A stretch of DNA of 64,000 nucleotides from Tomocerus qinae (taxonomy: Eukaryota > Arthropoda > Collembola > Entomobryomorpha > Tomoceridae), in the NCBI GenBank assembly GCA_020055645.1, contig CM034546.1, forward strand, positions 74,400,001 to 74,464,000, read 5' to 3'. The position numbers and the translations under genes are program-made. A model generated the notes under the pieces. That model ran no database searches, was not told the DNA's origin, and saw only the letters and a list, made by a program, of their open reading frames with translations. Below, in pieces: positions 1 to 12,822 of the stretch. Every line of letters starts with the position of its first letter. Positions within the stretch are counted from its first letter, which is position 1.

Positions 1-151
1 CAGACTAAAATATAAATATACTAAATAAACACTATTATTTGTACATAGGGACTTCTTCAATTATTACTTAGATGTTAGAAGGGACTTTTTAAATAATTTC
101 AATGACCCATTAATTATTCATCTTTATTTAATTTTGTATTATTGATTTCAG

Positions 152-2721
152 AACTTACAGATGTTCCGCTTTTAATAAAAGAATTGGAATTTAAAAACCC
201 GAAACACCAACAGTACAAGATCAAGATTATGACATCACTTAAATGCGTAAGTAATTTCATTTCAGAATGTCACTGAATGTCAGATGATTTTTTTTAATTT
301 TGGCCAATTGGAAAAGTTGCAACTTAGTACAGCACATAATATTACCATAATCTCGACTGTCGGCTCCTTTTGTCTCTAATGTCGAAAAAGAGAAAATTTA
401 CGTTTTTTCTTCCAAAACTTTATATTTCAACTTAATATAACCAAGCCTTTAGAAAGGCGATAGGCTATATCTGAGTCTGTACACAATGCTTTAAAATTAC
501 TATTCGTTGGTTTTGCAGGGTTTCACAAGCCCTATCTGTATGTTGTAGGTGGCAAAACTTAGACAAAGAATGTATTGTCCCTTACTGTCGGTCATTTCTA
601 ATTTCTACCCTTTGGTCTTGGGTAGTACTTGGAAATAAAATTAATTAAGGGCAGATTAACTCAGCTTCAAATACTCCAGTAAATTTACATGAGTATTGTA
701 GAAATAAATACTCCAGTACATTTACATGAGTATTGTAGAAATAAACACTCCAGTACATTTACATGAGTATTGTAAAAATAAATACTCCAGTACATTTACA
801 TGAGCATTGTAAAAATAAATACTCCAGTACATTTATCATGAGCATTGTAGAAATAAATACTTCCGTACATTTACACGAGTATTGTAGAAATAAATACTCC
901 AGTACATTTACATGAGCATTGTAGAAATAAATACTCCAGTACATTTACATGAGCATTGTAAAAATAAATACTCCAGTACATTTACATGAGCATTGTAAAA
1001 ATAAATACTCCCGTATATTTACCTGAGTATTGTAGAAATACATACTCCAGTACATTTAATGATGAGCATTGTAGAAATACATCATCCAGTACATTTAATC
1101 ATGAGCATTGTAGCAATATATACTCCAGTGCATTTAATCATGAGCATTGTAGCAATATATACTCCAGTGCATTTAATCATGAGCATTGTAGCAATATATA
1201 CTCCAGTGCATTTAATCATGAGCATTGTAGCAATATATACTCCAGTGCATTTAATCATGAGCATTGTAGCAGTATATATGTGGTAGTCCAGAAGAGCAGG
1301 GGCGCCAGTAGCGCTAATGGCTAGTCCACAGGAGCACTGCTCTTGGGGCTTAGCCATAGGCGCTATCGACTTTAGTCCATAGGAGCAGTCCTGATTTCTT
1401 TGCATTAACAGTACGTATTTATTAAATATATTATTATCAGTTATTATATAATTAGTCAGTAGGTTAGTATGGTATGAAAATACTTTGAATTCAGTAAAAT
1501 TAATAGGTAATATCGTTAAATTCACAAGTGAATCAGAGTAAAGGAGATTAATCACAGTGAACATTAATACAATTATTGTTGCCTACATGACACTTGGTAC
1601 TACAAGGCAAGGTACTTTATTTTTTCTGCAAGCGCATATTCCAGTTCCACAACTAGTCTTACATTTACAAATAGATTGGCCATTGTAGGAAGTGAAGGGC
1701 CTTAATGCACTTATGTATTTGATAGAAGTTAGTGAGTTAGTGGCCATTTAGTTGTGTCTGTTTCAGTTCGTGGGGCACATTCGTACTCACTGCACAGTTT
1801 CTTGTATGTCACATCTCGTCCTGGATGACTTGTTTCGTTGTGACTAACCTTAATTGCTTCCAAAAACATACTATGTTTAAGAATTTTTTTCACTTTGTCT
1901 GTATACGAGATATTCAATTCCATTAATAGTTGCCACTCTAAAAGACTTTTGAATTCTACCTTTTTTAAAACTGCTTACACCCTCATATGTTTTTCCTTTC
2001 CCTGATTTAACAATTGCTAGTATTTGTTCGTAATTAGTATCACTGGGAAATTTATTTGTATACCGACCTATGTCCAAAAAATCTTGAAAGTACTGTGGAA
2101 ATTCCATCGTAATATAGAAATAAAAATTATTTGATCTTACTTCAGTTCATATCATACATAGCCATATTACCACAGTTGCGGTTCACTTAAGGTATGCGCA
2201 GTGAATAGCCCATGTACATAAAAGTAAAGCACAATCATGTTGCTGTACAGCTTACTGCTACTGTACATGAAATCAGGACTGCTCCTATGGACTAAAGTCG
2301 ATAGCGCCTATGGCTAAGCCCCAAGAGCAGTGCTCCTGTGGACTAGCCATTAGCGCTACTGGCGCCCCTGCTCTTCTGGACTACCACATATACTCCAGTG
2401 CATTTAATCATGAGTATTGTAGAAATATAAACCTTAAGCTTTTTTCATTTTATGCTTTCAGGTGACGAGCAAAAGAAGATCTATGCGCGAAGACTTATGC
2501 GTGAAATATGTATAATGCATGTGCTGTTTTGCCAGAAAAACAATGGCAAGTCAAGTCCATTATAAAAAAGCAAACTTTGATTTCCAATAATTACATCTAA
2601 CTAGGTGGTATGCTTAAAAACAATTTAATTGCTTTTAAATGTAGTAAATTCGTTATCTTATCTTCAATTACTACATCGACCAATATTTATGCCTTTTCAG
2701 ATGATTCCAGATGAGGATTAG
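152..2721 (+). CDS. 3' end of an unrecognised spliced gene (partial)
   Basis: Three short open exons join in phase 0. Exon 152-246 follows a TTTCAG acceptor, is open for 31 codons (LTDVPLLIKELEF...MTSLKC) and ends at GTAAGT. Exon 2462-2509 follows TTTCAG and reads VTSKRRSMREDLCVKY before a GTATAA donor. Exon 2701-2721 follows TTTTCAG and reads MIPDED then TAG. If the second donor is not used, the second exon ends by itself at TAA 2513-2515 one codon later. The gene must begin left of the window. I do not recognise the product; the stretch is basic and helix-like. The 2.2 kb intron 247-2461 contains the minisatellite and the Ginger-like element. The model rests only on splice signals and open phase. 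Confidence 0.42.
671..1274. repeat. 37-39 bp minisatellite, about 16 units
   Basis: About sixteen tandem copies of a unit containing CTCCAGTACATTTA and GAGCATTGTAG. The left copies have a period of 37 bp. The right copies (from about 1047) have a 39 bp period, and the last four are almost identical, so the right end expanded most recently. A partial unit reappears at 2389-2435 beyond an inserted transposon. The 39 bp period is divisible by three and creates spurious long open frames on both strands. Confidence 0.95.
1279..2388 (-). mobile_element. Ginger-like DNA transposon remnant, 1110 bp
   Basis: The element has perfect or near-perfect 120-bp terminal inverted repeats (1279-1398 and 2269-2388) starting TGTGGTAGTCC. 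It is flanked by a 4-bp duplication TATA (1275-1278, 2389-2392) made from the minisatellite unit it split. As I recall the Ginger superfamily, its elements start 5'-TGTNR and make 4-bp duplications, so both traits fit. Inside, on the minus strand, are two overlapping fragments of an integrase-like protein. The nearly identical arms point to a fairly young insertion. Confidence 0.8.
1729..2107 (-). pseudogene. Integrase N-terminal fragment inside the Ginger-like element
   Basis: Two minus-strand frames, 2107-1877 and 1923-1729, continue one another across a run of seven A residues near 1884, which suggests a single indel. The first holds a lysine-rich helical stretch ending GIEYLVYRQ. The second has SHNETSHPGRDVTYKKLCSEY, resembling the H-H part of the HHCC region seen in Ginger, KRBA2-like and gypsy integrases (pattern H-x3-H-x-GRDKT). 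The usual cysteine pair and the DDE core are missing, so this is a non-autonomous leftover rather than a working enzyme. Confidence 0.55.
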
Positions 2722-4744
2722 AACACTATCACCTATAAATTATTCCTTCAATTCCTACGCATACAACAACCGTTAGGAACCAATGGAAAGCTTGTTAGTC
2801 AAATAATTACAATAGAAATATTTAGTTTTAAGTAGTCCACAACGATATTATGATATTTAATACTGATCGGATGTTTACTGCATTCAATTCCCACTTTTGC
2901 AAACATAAACATATTTTGATACATTTGTAGTTAAAGTTAAAACCTTTCATAGCGTAAATGTTATTGTTCATACAATAACAAAATGTATTTTTGTACTTGG
3001 TATTCTATTAAGATAGTTTGTCCTTAGTCCTTACCCAACCAATCGCATATATATGTAGTAGACTGGGAGGGATAGGAGACTATGAGGGACATAATGTCCC
3101 TCTCAGACTAGACTGGAAGAGATAGAACTGCACCGCTAGCGGTCCCGAACCATGAGGTTTCAGTCTGGATGGATGGGAGAGATATTTCGTAAAGGATTGA
3201 TATGAATGATCCTATGTGTATTAGTGATACAAATATCGCAGATTTTAGGTCACTTTTACATTTTTTATTCATTGTAATCATTATTTCCATACATATTAAG
3301 TGTATTGCACTTTTTGTATTAGTCATAATTATTATTAAGTCAAGATTAACAACTAAGTGGTTAAGTATGTTACGCTGCTGTAATTACTATTAATTGATAT
3401 TTAAAGCTAATGTATGCATCTACACATAACTATACATAAAATGCATCGCTGCTATATATATTTATGACATGTCCCCAGTACTTCAGCTTACATCAAAAGA
3501 TGGTAATTTTACCCAAGTAGGGTAAATTTCTTTTTTTGCAAAATCCAAATTAGCGTGATAAATTTTGAAAATAGTTGCTTTCCAGGTCCAGTTCGTCGAT
3601 AAAATAGAATTACTCGTTATATTATGCGCAGGCACGTACGTTTGTTCAAAGTCATAGATAGGAGAGATACCCCAAACTTTGATTTATTAAAACAAACCGA
3701 GTTCCTTAGATTCAGGAAGATTCTGCGCCCCTCTCCCATTGCTAAATACGTGCCTAGTGTCATCTCATGTTTATGAGTATAATGAAAGGATTTTAATTGG
3801 ATAAATTAAAGAGGGATGCTTGCTAGTTCTACAAGTTCTACATATCTCTATAATGAATTTGCTAAATAAATCTCCCAAACAAAAGGTTTGTGTTTAAAGG
3901 ACAAAGGTAAATGTCCTTTTATTTAAAGCACTACTGTTCTTACAGAGATAAACGGAATGGTGGTTAGTAGTAAGGGTAGTATTGGATGGGATTGACTGGT
4001 GATAGTATAATAGAGAGAGAAAAGGGACAGTGAGCTCATTTATCGAGATAGAACGAGGCTATGGTAAGCTTCAAAGAGTGTCCTCCGTTCCGTACTTTTT
4101 GTTATCTCTCGTTTTCGAACACTGGCCTCAGGAAAAATTTCAAGCCTGTGTGTCTGAATACTGTAGACAAGTACAATCTCGGTAAACAGTCAACTAAATT
4201 GCTCTGTGCTCCACGGATTTATCAAATAAACTCCTCCTAAATAAACACTTTAAAGATCTTGACATCTTCTCAATCTCCTATTCCTACGACATTAACGATA
4301 TAACATTAAGATTGATCTAGTACACATAGCTTTAGTCTTAGTTTAACAAATTTTATCCTATTGGGTAAACTAAGATGAGCTTAGATCTTGTTTGACCAAT
4401 GTCCACTTACTCGTGTAAACCTTTTACATGTGTCACTATTAATTTCTTATTAAATCAATACAATCCAATTTACAGCTCATCTTGTCTATATAATTCTCAG
4501 ACATCCCTATACCGCTCCAGACATTTTTCCAGACATAGGCAATATTACGTATTACATACTACTTCACATACCATTACATTCACATTCTACATTTCACATT
4601 TTACTTTACAATACAATACTACATAATATAATTGAAAAGTGACCCTTGGCTATTGTTACTTAAAAGGGCTCTTCCTTTACTTGCAATCTCATACATCTGT
4701 TTACAATACTCTCTCTATATCTATCCCTATAATTATGTGTTACA
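2722..4744. other. Gene-free AT-rich stretch
   Basis: No supported exon is visible. The only structure noted is at 3629-3756, where AGGCACGTA at the left and TACGTGCCT at the right form short inverted ends related to the MITE at 26247-26360. No target duplication can be read there, so I do not call it as an element. Confidence 0.6.
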
Positions 4745-4809
4745 TCACTCCCTCCTATGTTTTAGCGTGAGCTCTGCAAATTTATAGGTATAGATTAGAA
4801 ATATTTGAA

Positions 4810-5512
4810 CTAGCAAATGTTGATTAACAAGGGGTCTTGAAAAGACGTTTGAGTTATACGCTTTAACTTTCCATAGTCGATATAGAGTGGTAAAGTGTGC
4901 TTGGGTCCGTAATTTTTGTCCTCCTTCTTCAATAAAATGTTGTAACACTCCTTGATAGTAATTAGATTACATGGTAGTAATAATGGTCGGAACAACTTTT
5001 CCATTATGCGTGTATCCTTTTCCTTTTTGAGGGCACCAGGAAAGAATTGAGGTTCAATGATAGCTTCATAGCTTGGGAAAGTAACATTAGTTAGAAATTT
5101 TTTTATTAAAAGAAGGTAACTGCGATTCACTAGTCTGGCGAACTTGGCAATGCGGTCATAGTTATCCATAAGATACTCATTTATGATATCTGTAAATTTA
5201 TCCCAGTTTACCGCATGAGCAGGTAGTATAATTTTTTTGTGAATAGGTAGTTTCCATGATAGCACTTTTTTACGAGATTTTGTTCGCAATACTCACTCTG
5301 CACAAGGTCGCTATGAAGTTTTATGGAAGACATCATTCTTTCAATAATTAGACCGACCCGTACCTTTGTAATCATATGTGTTTTAGTTAAAGATGTTATA
5401 AGTCCGGATGTGCAACTGGATATATAGAAGAAGTGTGACTGATAGGGTAGTGGAGGTCGATAAAATGTCGAATAGAATTGATTACTAGATTGCATTCACT
5501 TTCAGCTTCCAT
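4810..5512 (-). pseudogene. Unknown damaged coding stretch
   Basis: Protein-like reading continues over about 700 bases of the minus strand but needs two frame changes. Frame one starts with ATG at 5512 (MEAESECNLVINSIRHF...) and stops near 5398. A second frame carries KTHMITKVRVGLIIERMMSS. The third, about 159 codons from 5289 to 4810, is lysine-rich and contains NWDKFTDIINEYLMDNYDR and LLKKEDKNYGPKHTLPLYID. The composition looks like real protein rather than a chance frame, and the third frame has no internal stop. I do not recognise the family. It could be a decayed transposon or host gene, or a gene with introns I failed to place (CAAAG GTACGG near 5367 resembles a donor). Confidence 0.35.
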
Positions 5513-8500
5513 GAATTGTATGGAAATGTTTTAATTTGAACCCTGCCCTGAGGGGATGATAGTGTAAGGATAGACTTGATGAGCTGCTGTTGTTACCATT
5601 GCAACCGTGGATTCCCGGGTGGTTAGTGCACTATAGGCTTGGAACTCGTTAACTTGGAAGTTGAGTGAAATGGACCACTTCATGTTTATGAGTTATTATA
5701 CGATTATGGTCCATTAAACAGCTAATTGTAATAATTGATAATTATCTAGTTGAATCTTTCTGGGTTTTATTACTCATAATACTAGCTACCCTAGTGACAC
5801 GGTTTACAATTTTTTATCTTTAAAGATTCCTTATACTACTTAAATTAACTATAAACCACAAATTGAAACTACTGCATATATTCACTGCATGAGCTCTCCA
5901 TTCCATGACCTTTGTTGTATGTGTCAGTAGTCCCCGAGTTTCTTCAATGGCTGGCAAAGGACCACCCCAGTTTGACAATTAAACCGAGGAATTTTTTAAT
6001 AAGAAACGCCTATCTGCGTTCCACGCTGCTCTCTACTCAATTAGTCCACAATTACAAATACGATTTTATGTCGAACGGAATTTGATGTAAGGTTTTATTT
6101 AAGGTTATATGAAGCCAATTACAAACAATATATTCAAAGGATATTCAATGCGTTCATCCAACTAGCGTTGAGCCGTTGATCCTAAAATCCTATGATTTCA
6201 CCCCTATTGATTATGTTCGTATAGCACACACAATCATTCAACTCTCTTAACGTTATTGAATAAACACGAATATCTGCAATTTACAATCCCTGTCCTTTAA
6301 ATTTCAACAATACAAATATTTTCAATAGGTTGGATACAATAGAATTTAAAAGGTTACAATTTCAATAGAGAGCCACTACGATGTTACAAAGATGTTACGA
6401 AGAGGGAGAACACACTAGTGCTTATTTTGCTACCCACTAAGTATTACATTCCTAATCCAAAACGGGAAATTCTCTCAAACCATTGCGGCCAATACCGACA
6501 ATGAAAGGGAGAGTAATTTCAACTAAGTTTCACTCCACAGTCGACTTGGCTGTCCGCCGTGTAAGTGCCCGGCTTGAGCCCCTTGTCACAATGTAAGGCA
6601 AATCTCAAGCCTACCTGACTTAATTCAGTAGGCAAATACGACTTGGCGAACAGACAGCTCAAATGAGGTGTGCTCTAAGCTCCACCTATTCTCTTCTTAA
6701 GATTTTGACATTCTCGTTTACTATCTCCTAAATCAAGTCTAAATACAAAAGAAAGTTTCCAATGTCCAGTTTCCGCAAATACAGCAATAAAATAATATCT
6801 CAAAATATAGTCGCAACTCAGTACCGCTACCAGCACTTAGTTTACATCCCTACCCATATTGGGATTGCTACTCATAACATTGCAAACAATTCGACAATGT
6901 AAGGAGTGGAAATCAACTAAGCACTTCAACACTTTCAACTGACTGTCCACTGCTTGCAGATGTCCGACCTGTTTCCCTTATTTAGTATTAGGGAAATACC
7001 ATATCTACCCGTCTGGTCTATGGTAGACAATTAATAATCAATAATGAGGTTTTGTGCTAGACTAGAGAGCCAAATAAGGGTATAATTATATTTGCGCTAC
7101 TAAAACTGTTACACAGTGGACAAGTAGTTTCCAATTCTCTCCTCGTCTGTTTCAGAATAGTCGCGAAAGGATCTATCGGTTTATAGGTTTTGTGATATTT
7201 AGGAGACAAATGAGAATAAGAGTGCCATCCGCTTTGATTTGCTGCACTTCGGTGTGCCGAATCGTTATACTAAAGTTATCAGTAGTTGGGTGCAGCATAG
7301 TTTAATATGAGGATGCATTTATTTTACACTATTTTCCACCATCTTGTCATTTTAATTACGAAGATTAGTTGTCTTAATTTTTATTAGTAAATAACTAATT
7401 TTTCAAGAATTTTGTTAATAATAAGTCTTTACATATTTAGTCTTATTAAGTCGCTTAACGGTTTTTGGGCACTTGGTCAAAATTAAGCATTACAGTCCTA
7501 AAGGTTTTGACACGAATTTAAAATTTAACGATAGCAAAAATTGAGATCTCAAAAAGAAAAATACGTTTGTCAGACTTAAAAGCACATATTGGGGATTAGA
7601 GAAGGTTACTTTCGCCGAGTTGGAAAGTTGGTTTCTACACTCTAACGGTCATCGTAAATTGACATCGTTGTTGACAATAATTTTCTTGCAGCTTATACTT
7701 CGAAGGACCACCCCGGTAATCCTATGAAGACTTCTCCAATATTGTCAATTGACAAATCTCAGTCAATTCACAAATAGATTTATTTCGAACGGGAAGCAGA
7801 GTTAATTTATTTGCCCTTCCAAAAAACAAATTGCCAATTGTCTACATTACAATAACAGCTGAGCTAAGTTGAATCTAGTTGGCCGATATATTAAATACGA
7901 CGTACTTGCAGATTATAGATTTCCATTCTCAATAATTAATACGAAATTTGTATATTATTAAAATATTTTGTAAAATATTTACATTGTTCCGTTACACAAT
8001 TTCATATTGAAGCGGCGATGTAATTTAAACGTCCTGCAGGATTTGACTCCAATGAAAAAATGATTTTTTGAGTAGACGGGTTCTATGTAACATGTATGTA
8101 GTCCAGTGTAAAGTGTGTGTGATGTAGTAGTGTAAACTGTGTGTGACGTGTGAGTGCGTATGGTGATAGCGTATAACGCATTGTTGATGTGTGAGAAGTT
8201 TAATTTCCGATGAGAAGATTTACTGTGAAGTAAGACAATATCAGACTCAACCGTTAGTATGGCAAACATCAGCTTTTATACCCTTATTTAGGTAGTTAAC
8301 TCTTATTTAACATGCGTACGGTTAATTGGGAGTGGGAGGGTAAAAGATATGGAGTAGAGCCGCCCACCTCATGTGTGGGAATCAGCTACTGCAGTACTGA
8401 CATGGTCATGGTCTTAAATCTCCATTAATTCTTCCACTAAAGAAATATATCCATTTCTCTACTGTACAAAGGTACTTATCTATACTTTAACTAAACTAAA

Positions 8501-9800
8501 ATCTTACCTTAATTTATCCCATCACCTTATTATAAATTTAAAATTTATATGGTAGTTTTTAAATCCTTGTTGGCACAAATACGGTACTTTGTGGCCAAAC
8601 TAAAAGAATTTAAAATGGTAATACCTATATAAATCTGTAAATATGACTATTGTTTCTTTGAATAGTTCTTATGAATTAAGATAAATACACATACAATAAC
8701 GATGATGAGAATATATAGCTTAACAGACACCTCAAAACTGTGCAAGTAAGAAAGATTTAATTATTATTAGACTATTATTTTTGTGTATATATTTCATCCA
8801 ATTTCGAAAGAAGTCCTTTCTCAAATTATTGTTTCCCAGTGGAATAGGTGTTAAAGAGGGTGAAATACGACACTATAATATTGTCATCATCCCAGTTAAA
8901 CTCGGTGTTAGATAATATGTACGAAGATGGGATGGTATGCGGAATGTCGACGAGTCCTACTCCTATTGCTTTGTATGAATAACTGTACAAATAAAAGTAA
9001 GAGCGGAAACTGAGAGTTGGGTTTTATGAGTTTACGCTCTTTTATTTAAGCAGCTACTTATTTACAGATCGAGAGGAAGAGAGTTTTAGGATTAAGAATT
9101 TGGAAAGACAAATGGAGAGAACTTTGGTGTGTGTTAAAGTTGGAAAATCAGAGATGAAATTCAAGTTGGAATAAGGCTGCGGGCCTCTTTTATTAACAAA
9201 TCTCGGGTCCGTTCGGTTGCCTTTTCTCTCACGTCTGTCTGTTGGAATTGTGGAATTGGAGATTGGAATACAATGCATTAACTTTGCACAGACTCACAAT
9301 GCTTTACAAAGCTTCCTGTATTAATCACTACTCATTTAGGCTTTATATATACTTTATAGTAACGCATACTAATGATGTGCATTTAGCCACAATATCAAAG
9401 TGTATTGTTATGTTTATAACCGTGAATTTAGGTTCTATAGGGCACTGTACAGACCATTTACAAGCAACTCTACTTGGGTAAATTGGGTAAAGAATCTTGT
9501 TTTAAAATTTTTAATTTTAGGTCAATGTAAGTGTTAATTTATGAAATTTCATCAATTTTATCGTTGTTTTAAATAAATTTGAAAAAATATAATCACAGTC
9601 ATTCTAAACCGCACAGAATGTTTTTATTTATTATATTGCTATTGCATCCATATATTATTATGCCAATATTAATTTTTACTGAAAGACAAACAAGCAGGAA
9701 ATCCTCCTGTTACCCCTTGTGCAAACATAATAGGTACGTTAGTTAGAGATTTGGTTCGCTAGTTTTACGATTTGAGTAAGCTGGAGTGCATTTTTGCCCT
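5513..9800. other. Gene-poor repeat-like region
   Basis: No gene is supported. Two diverged copies of one module can be seen: GGACCACCCC(A/G)G followed 90-140 bases later by TTTAT(G/T)TCGAACGG, at about 5960-6100 and 7705-7800. They look like old, degraded copies of one transposable element. At 5615-5660 the string GGTGGTTAGTGCA resembles a tRNA A-box but no B-box follows. Confidence 0.45.
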
Positions 9801-10868
9801 AGCTTTACGAAGCCTTGAACGATGAAGGAACTACACCAAACCCCACAAAACGTAAACAAAATTGTTTTAACTTGTCAGCTTTCAAGCTGCCTCTGGGTGA
9901 CAGAGTGACAACAGAGACAAGAAGGGGACCAACCGAGAGCATGAGCAATGAGCATCAATGCATAATGGTCATTTTTTTACAAACACCGTATGGGGCATTT
10001 CGGACCACTCGTATGTCGTTGAGTTTGGAACTTTTTCAGTTTGGACTCAAAATTTTATATACACAGCTGTCACTTACCCGTGTTTTTTTACGTCATGTCA
10101 CTTGCCGCATCCTGGCCCACTTTTCATTTTCTATACCCAGTGAAAATTTGCAAATAATGATTTTAAAAGATATTTAAAAAATATTCTCAAATCAATCCCT
10201 ATTGTCTTCGATTATACATTAGTAGGTATCGTAAAATTTTCGCGCCATAAAGAAAATATATTCTCCACTTTTGCTCTCTTTTGCTCTTGAGTAAATTCTA
10301 AAAAACAGCGTTACAAATTACAAACTATCTCACATCATACGTACCATACTAGGTATCATTATAATCTATTTTGATGTATTTTTCTGTGTTTATAATTAAA
10401 TGTCGAATGTTAAATGTTGGAAGATGACCGTTTGGGTGAAATATTGATTTCATATTTACTTTTTTAAATGATCATTTTAACATAATATTTTTCAAAGACG
10501 CTAGCAGTGTAAGTATACTATACTATCGACTATAGTGTCCGAAGTGTGCACAGTGCCGTGTCACAACCAATGACCAATAATGCTACCAATGCAATGTGGT
10601 AGAATAGGGAGAACCGTCATCCAATGTGGAATCGACGGTCTCCAGCATCGCCAAATGAGACTTAGGGAGACATTAACTCCAAACCAGTGTTCGGTGACCA
10701 GCCGGATGGTTGGTTAAAAGGGTTGGCTAAAATTTCCGCCCGACTGGTTGAAATTCTTTGTTAACCAGTGGCAAAATGGCTGAAATGGCCAAACATAGTC
10801 AAATGGGTCTATGTGAACAGAAAATTATCCTTGATATAGCGGGAAATTTCAAAAACCTTGATTTTTGG
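9801..10868. other. Intergenic stretch with a dispersed repeat
   Basis: The segment 10189-10290 (ATCCCTATTGTCTTCGATTA ... TTTTCGCGCC ... ATTCTCCACTTTTGCTCT) recurs at 57520-57690 in a longer form containing two TTCGCGCCGTTT(T/A)ACGGCGG units. It is a dispersed repeat of unknown class. I see no gene. Confidence 0.5.
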
Positions 10869-11113
10869 CATAGGCGCCGGAACGTAATTTATCTAGGGGG
10901 GACAAAGAAGCTTCTTCAGAAAGGGAAAACATATTCGCGTTTTTGTAAAATGTGTTCGCAAAATTTTTGGATTTTTAACCTTTCTTGACAAAAAAATCTC
11001 CTTTCCCGGTGCTTATGTAATTTTAGTTAGGTTTTTGGAACATTTTTAGGGGGACATGTCCCTCCTGGCCTTATTCTAGGGGGGAAATTGTCCCCCCGGT
11101 TCCGACGCCTATG
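10869..11113. mobile_element. hAT-type MITE, 245 bp
   Basis: Inverted ends CATAGGCGCCGGAAC and GTTCCGACGCCTATG flank a G/C-run-rich interior. An exact 8-bp duplication ATTTTTGG sits at 10861-10868 and 11114-11121. The 8-bp duplication and CA...TG ends are those of hAT elements. There is no coding capacity, so it would need a transposase from elsewhere. Confidence 0.9.
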
Positions 11114-11866
11114 ATTTTTGGGCACTAGCCATTTCAGCCACTTTAGCTGGCTAAAATCTAACTCTGCCCCAAACGCGAAACAGATAGTGCAGTGGCAAAA
11201 AATGAGGACTATGGTCAATTTGTTTTTAAAACTGATATTGAAAAAATGTAGCCTCATGAGAAAAATGAAAAGTGGATCGGAAAGCATTTAACCTAAAACC
11301 ATTTTTCGTTTTGTGTACGGAATAGCCTATAACGCCACAGTCTAAACACCATGTACGTTTAGGCTATGGACAGAAATTATTTGAAATAGGAAAATGAAAA
11401 AAAGTAGGTCTTCAGTGGACATTTTTAGTTGTTTTTCTGTGCACTTTTTTATTGTTAACTGACATCTTTGGTGAAAAAAATTCATTTTTCAGTATTTCAG
11501 GGCCTATGTGAAATAACACCAAAAAATCGGAATATGAAATAGATCCGAAACTACCGGTCCGATTTGGATGAAACTTGGAACAGAAGTCAACAATCGCGGT
11601 ATCTCGGGGTGTTTTTTGAATTTGTGAAAAATTCGAATTTCTTCCCTTTCAAAATTACGAAAAAAATTTCGAAATAGGCAGTTTTTCATATAAGGAATTG
11701 TTTCATAAAAATTCTGCCCGATTAAAAATAAAGCCCTTATAATGCTTTATGCTTTATAGAGGAAAAAAATATTTCAAAATTGCTGACCTCCACAAGATGT
11801 CAGAGGTCAAATTTTATTTTTCGTCAAAATATATGTAAGGTGTCGTTCACCAGCTAAAGTTATAGT

Positions 11867-12822
11867 ACAGACCAAATAAGTATTTATTTTGGCAACCTAG
11901 GGCTTCATACAGAGGTCAAAGGTCATAACTGTGAAAATGGAAATGTCTGATGCACAAGCTATACGGCGGTAGTGCATCCGGCATTTTAGTACTTAGTAGC
12001 CATACCCCATTTTTAACATAGGCTTGTGTCTGCTTCAGTGCCTACATAATACTTGGCATAATAATACAAGTTTATTTTGCCTTCCTGCCAATTTGTTAGT
12101 TCATATCGATATCAGTTGGCTTCTTTATCAAAATAATTTATGAATCAGGGCAGGGCCGCAGCGAGGGGGGGGGGCACCGGGGCCGTGCCCCCCCTGTAAT
12201 TGAGAAAAATAATGAAATTTTTGTCTAAAATCGCAAAAAATCGCTAAAATTTTCAGCTGTTTTTTTCTCGGTGCCCCTCCTGAAATTTTTCTCTGGCTGC
12301 GGCCCTGAATCAGGGATATTAATGAGTGAAACTTGAAATGTTTTAAAGCCCAACAAGTTCCTTTTGGAAAACAAAGAGTTAAAGTGTTAGTGACAAAAGT
12401 ACTATTCGCATTCACAAGTCGCATTGTGGGTAAGTATTAAGAAAGTTCTATGATTTTTATTATGATATTTGACAATTATTCATATCATCTTCTTCACTTC
12501 GATGTACTAAATGTTCTTATCCTCAGCTTTCTATTAACAATAGACATATCACTACGATGTAATAACTCAATTACATTAGATTGCATTAGAAGTCACAAGT
12601 GTTTAATTGGCAGGAAGGCAAAATAAACTTTGCCATGTATTATGTAGGCACTGAAGCAGACACAAGCCTATGTTAAAAATGGGTTATGGCTACTAAGTAC
12701 TAAAATGCCGGATGCACTACCGCCGTATAGCTTGTGCATCAGACATTTCCATTTTCACAGTTATGACCTTTGACCTCTGTATGAAGCCCTAGGTTGCCAA
12801 AATAAATACTTATTTGGTCTGT
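11867..12822. mobile_element. Inverted-repeat element nested in the larger one
   Basis: This element of about 956 bp has arms of about 220 bp (11867-12090 and 12605-12822) with ends ACAGACCAAATAAGTA and TACTTATTTGGTCTGT. It interrupts the left arm of the 11299-14315 element exactly where the intact right arm reads TTATAGTCAGTGGG. It has no open frame. It is itself interrupted by a hAT-type MITE. Confidence 0.85.
12151..12307. mobile_element. hAT-type MITE, 157 bp, innermost insertion
   Basis: Ends CAGGGCCGCAGCG and GGCTGCGGCCCTG are flanked by the exact 8-bp duplication AATCAGGG (12143-12150, 12308-12315). It has G- and C-runs near the ends and an A/T-rich middle. The same end motif is seen at 34188 and 56386 and alone at 26776, so this is a local MITE family. 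Confidence 0.92.

Noticed and set aside
660-1290. Minisatellite as a possible CRISPR array
   Set aside because: Units are contiguous and similar throughout with no unique spacers; the genome is eukaryotic.
986-1564. Long open frames over the minisatellite on both strands
   Set aside because: They follow from a 39-bp unit, a multiple of three, without stops. Mirror frames on both strands and repeat content show they are not genes.
5615-5665. tRNA-like GGTGGTTAGTGCA string
   Set aside because: Only an A-box-like motif. No cloverleaf arms or GGTTCGA B-box could be drawn, so neither a tRNA nor a tRNA-derived SINE is supported.
9815-10177. Open frame of 120 codons on +
   Set aside because: Low-complexity ends, no start context, no family similarity, and it lies in repeat-like DNA.
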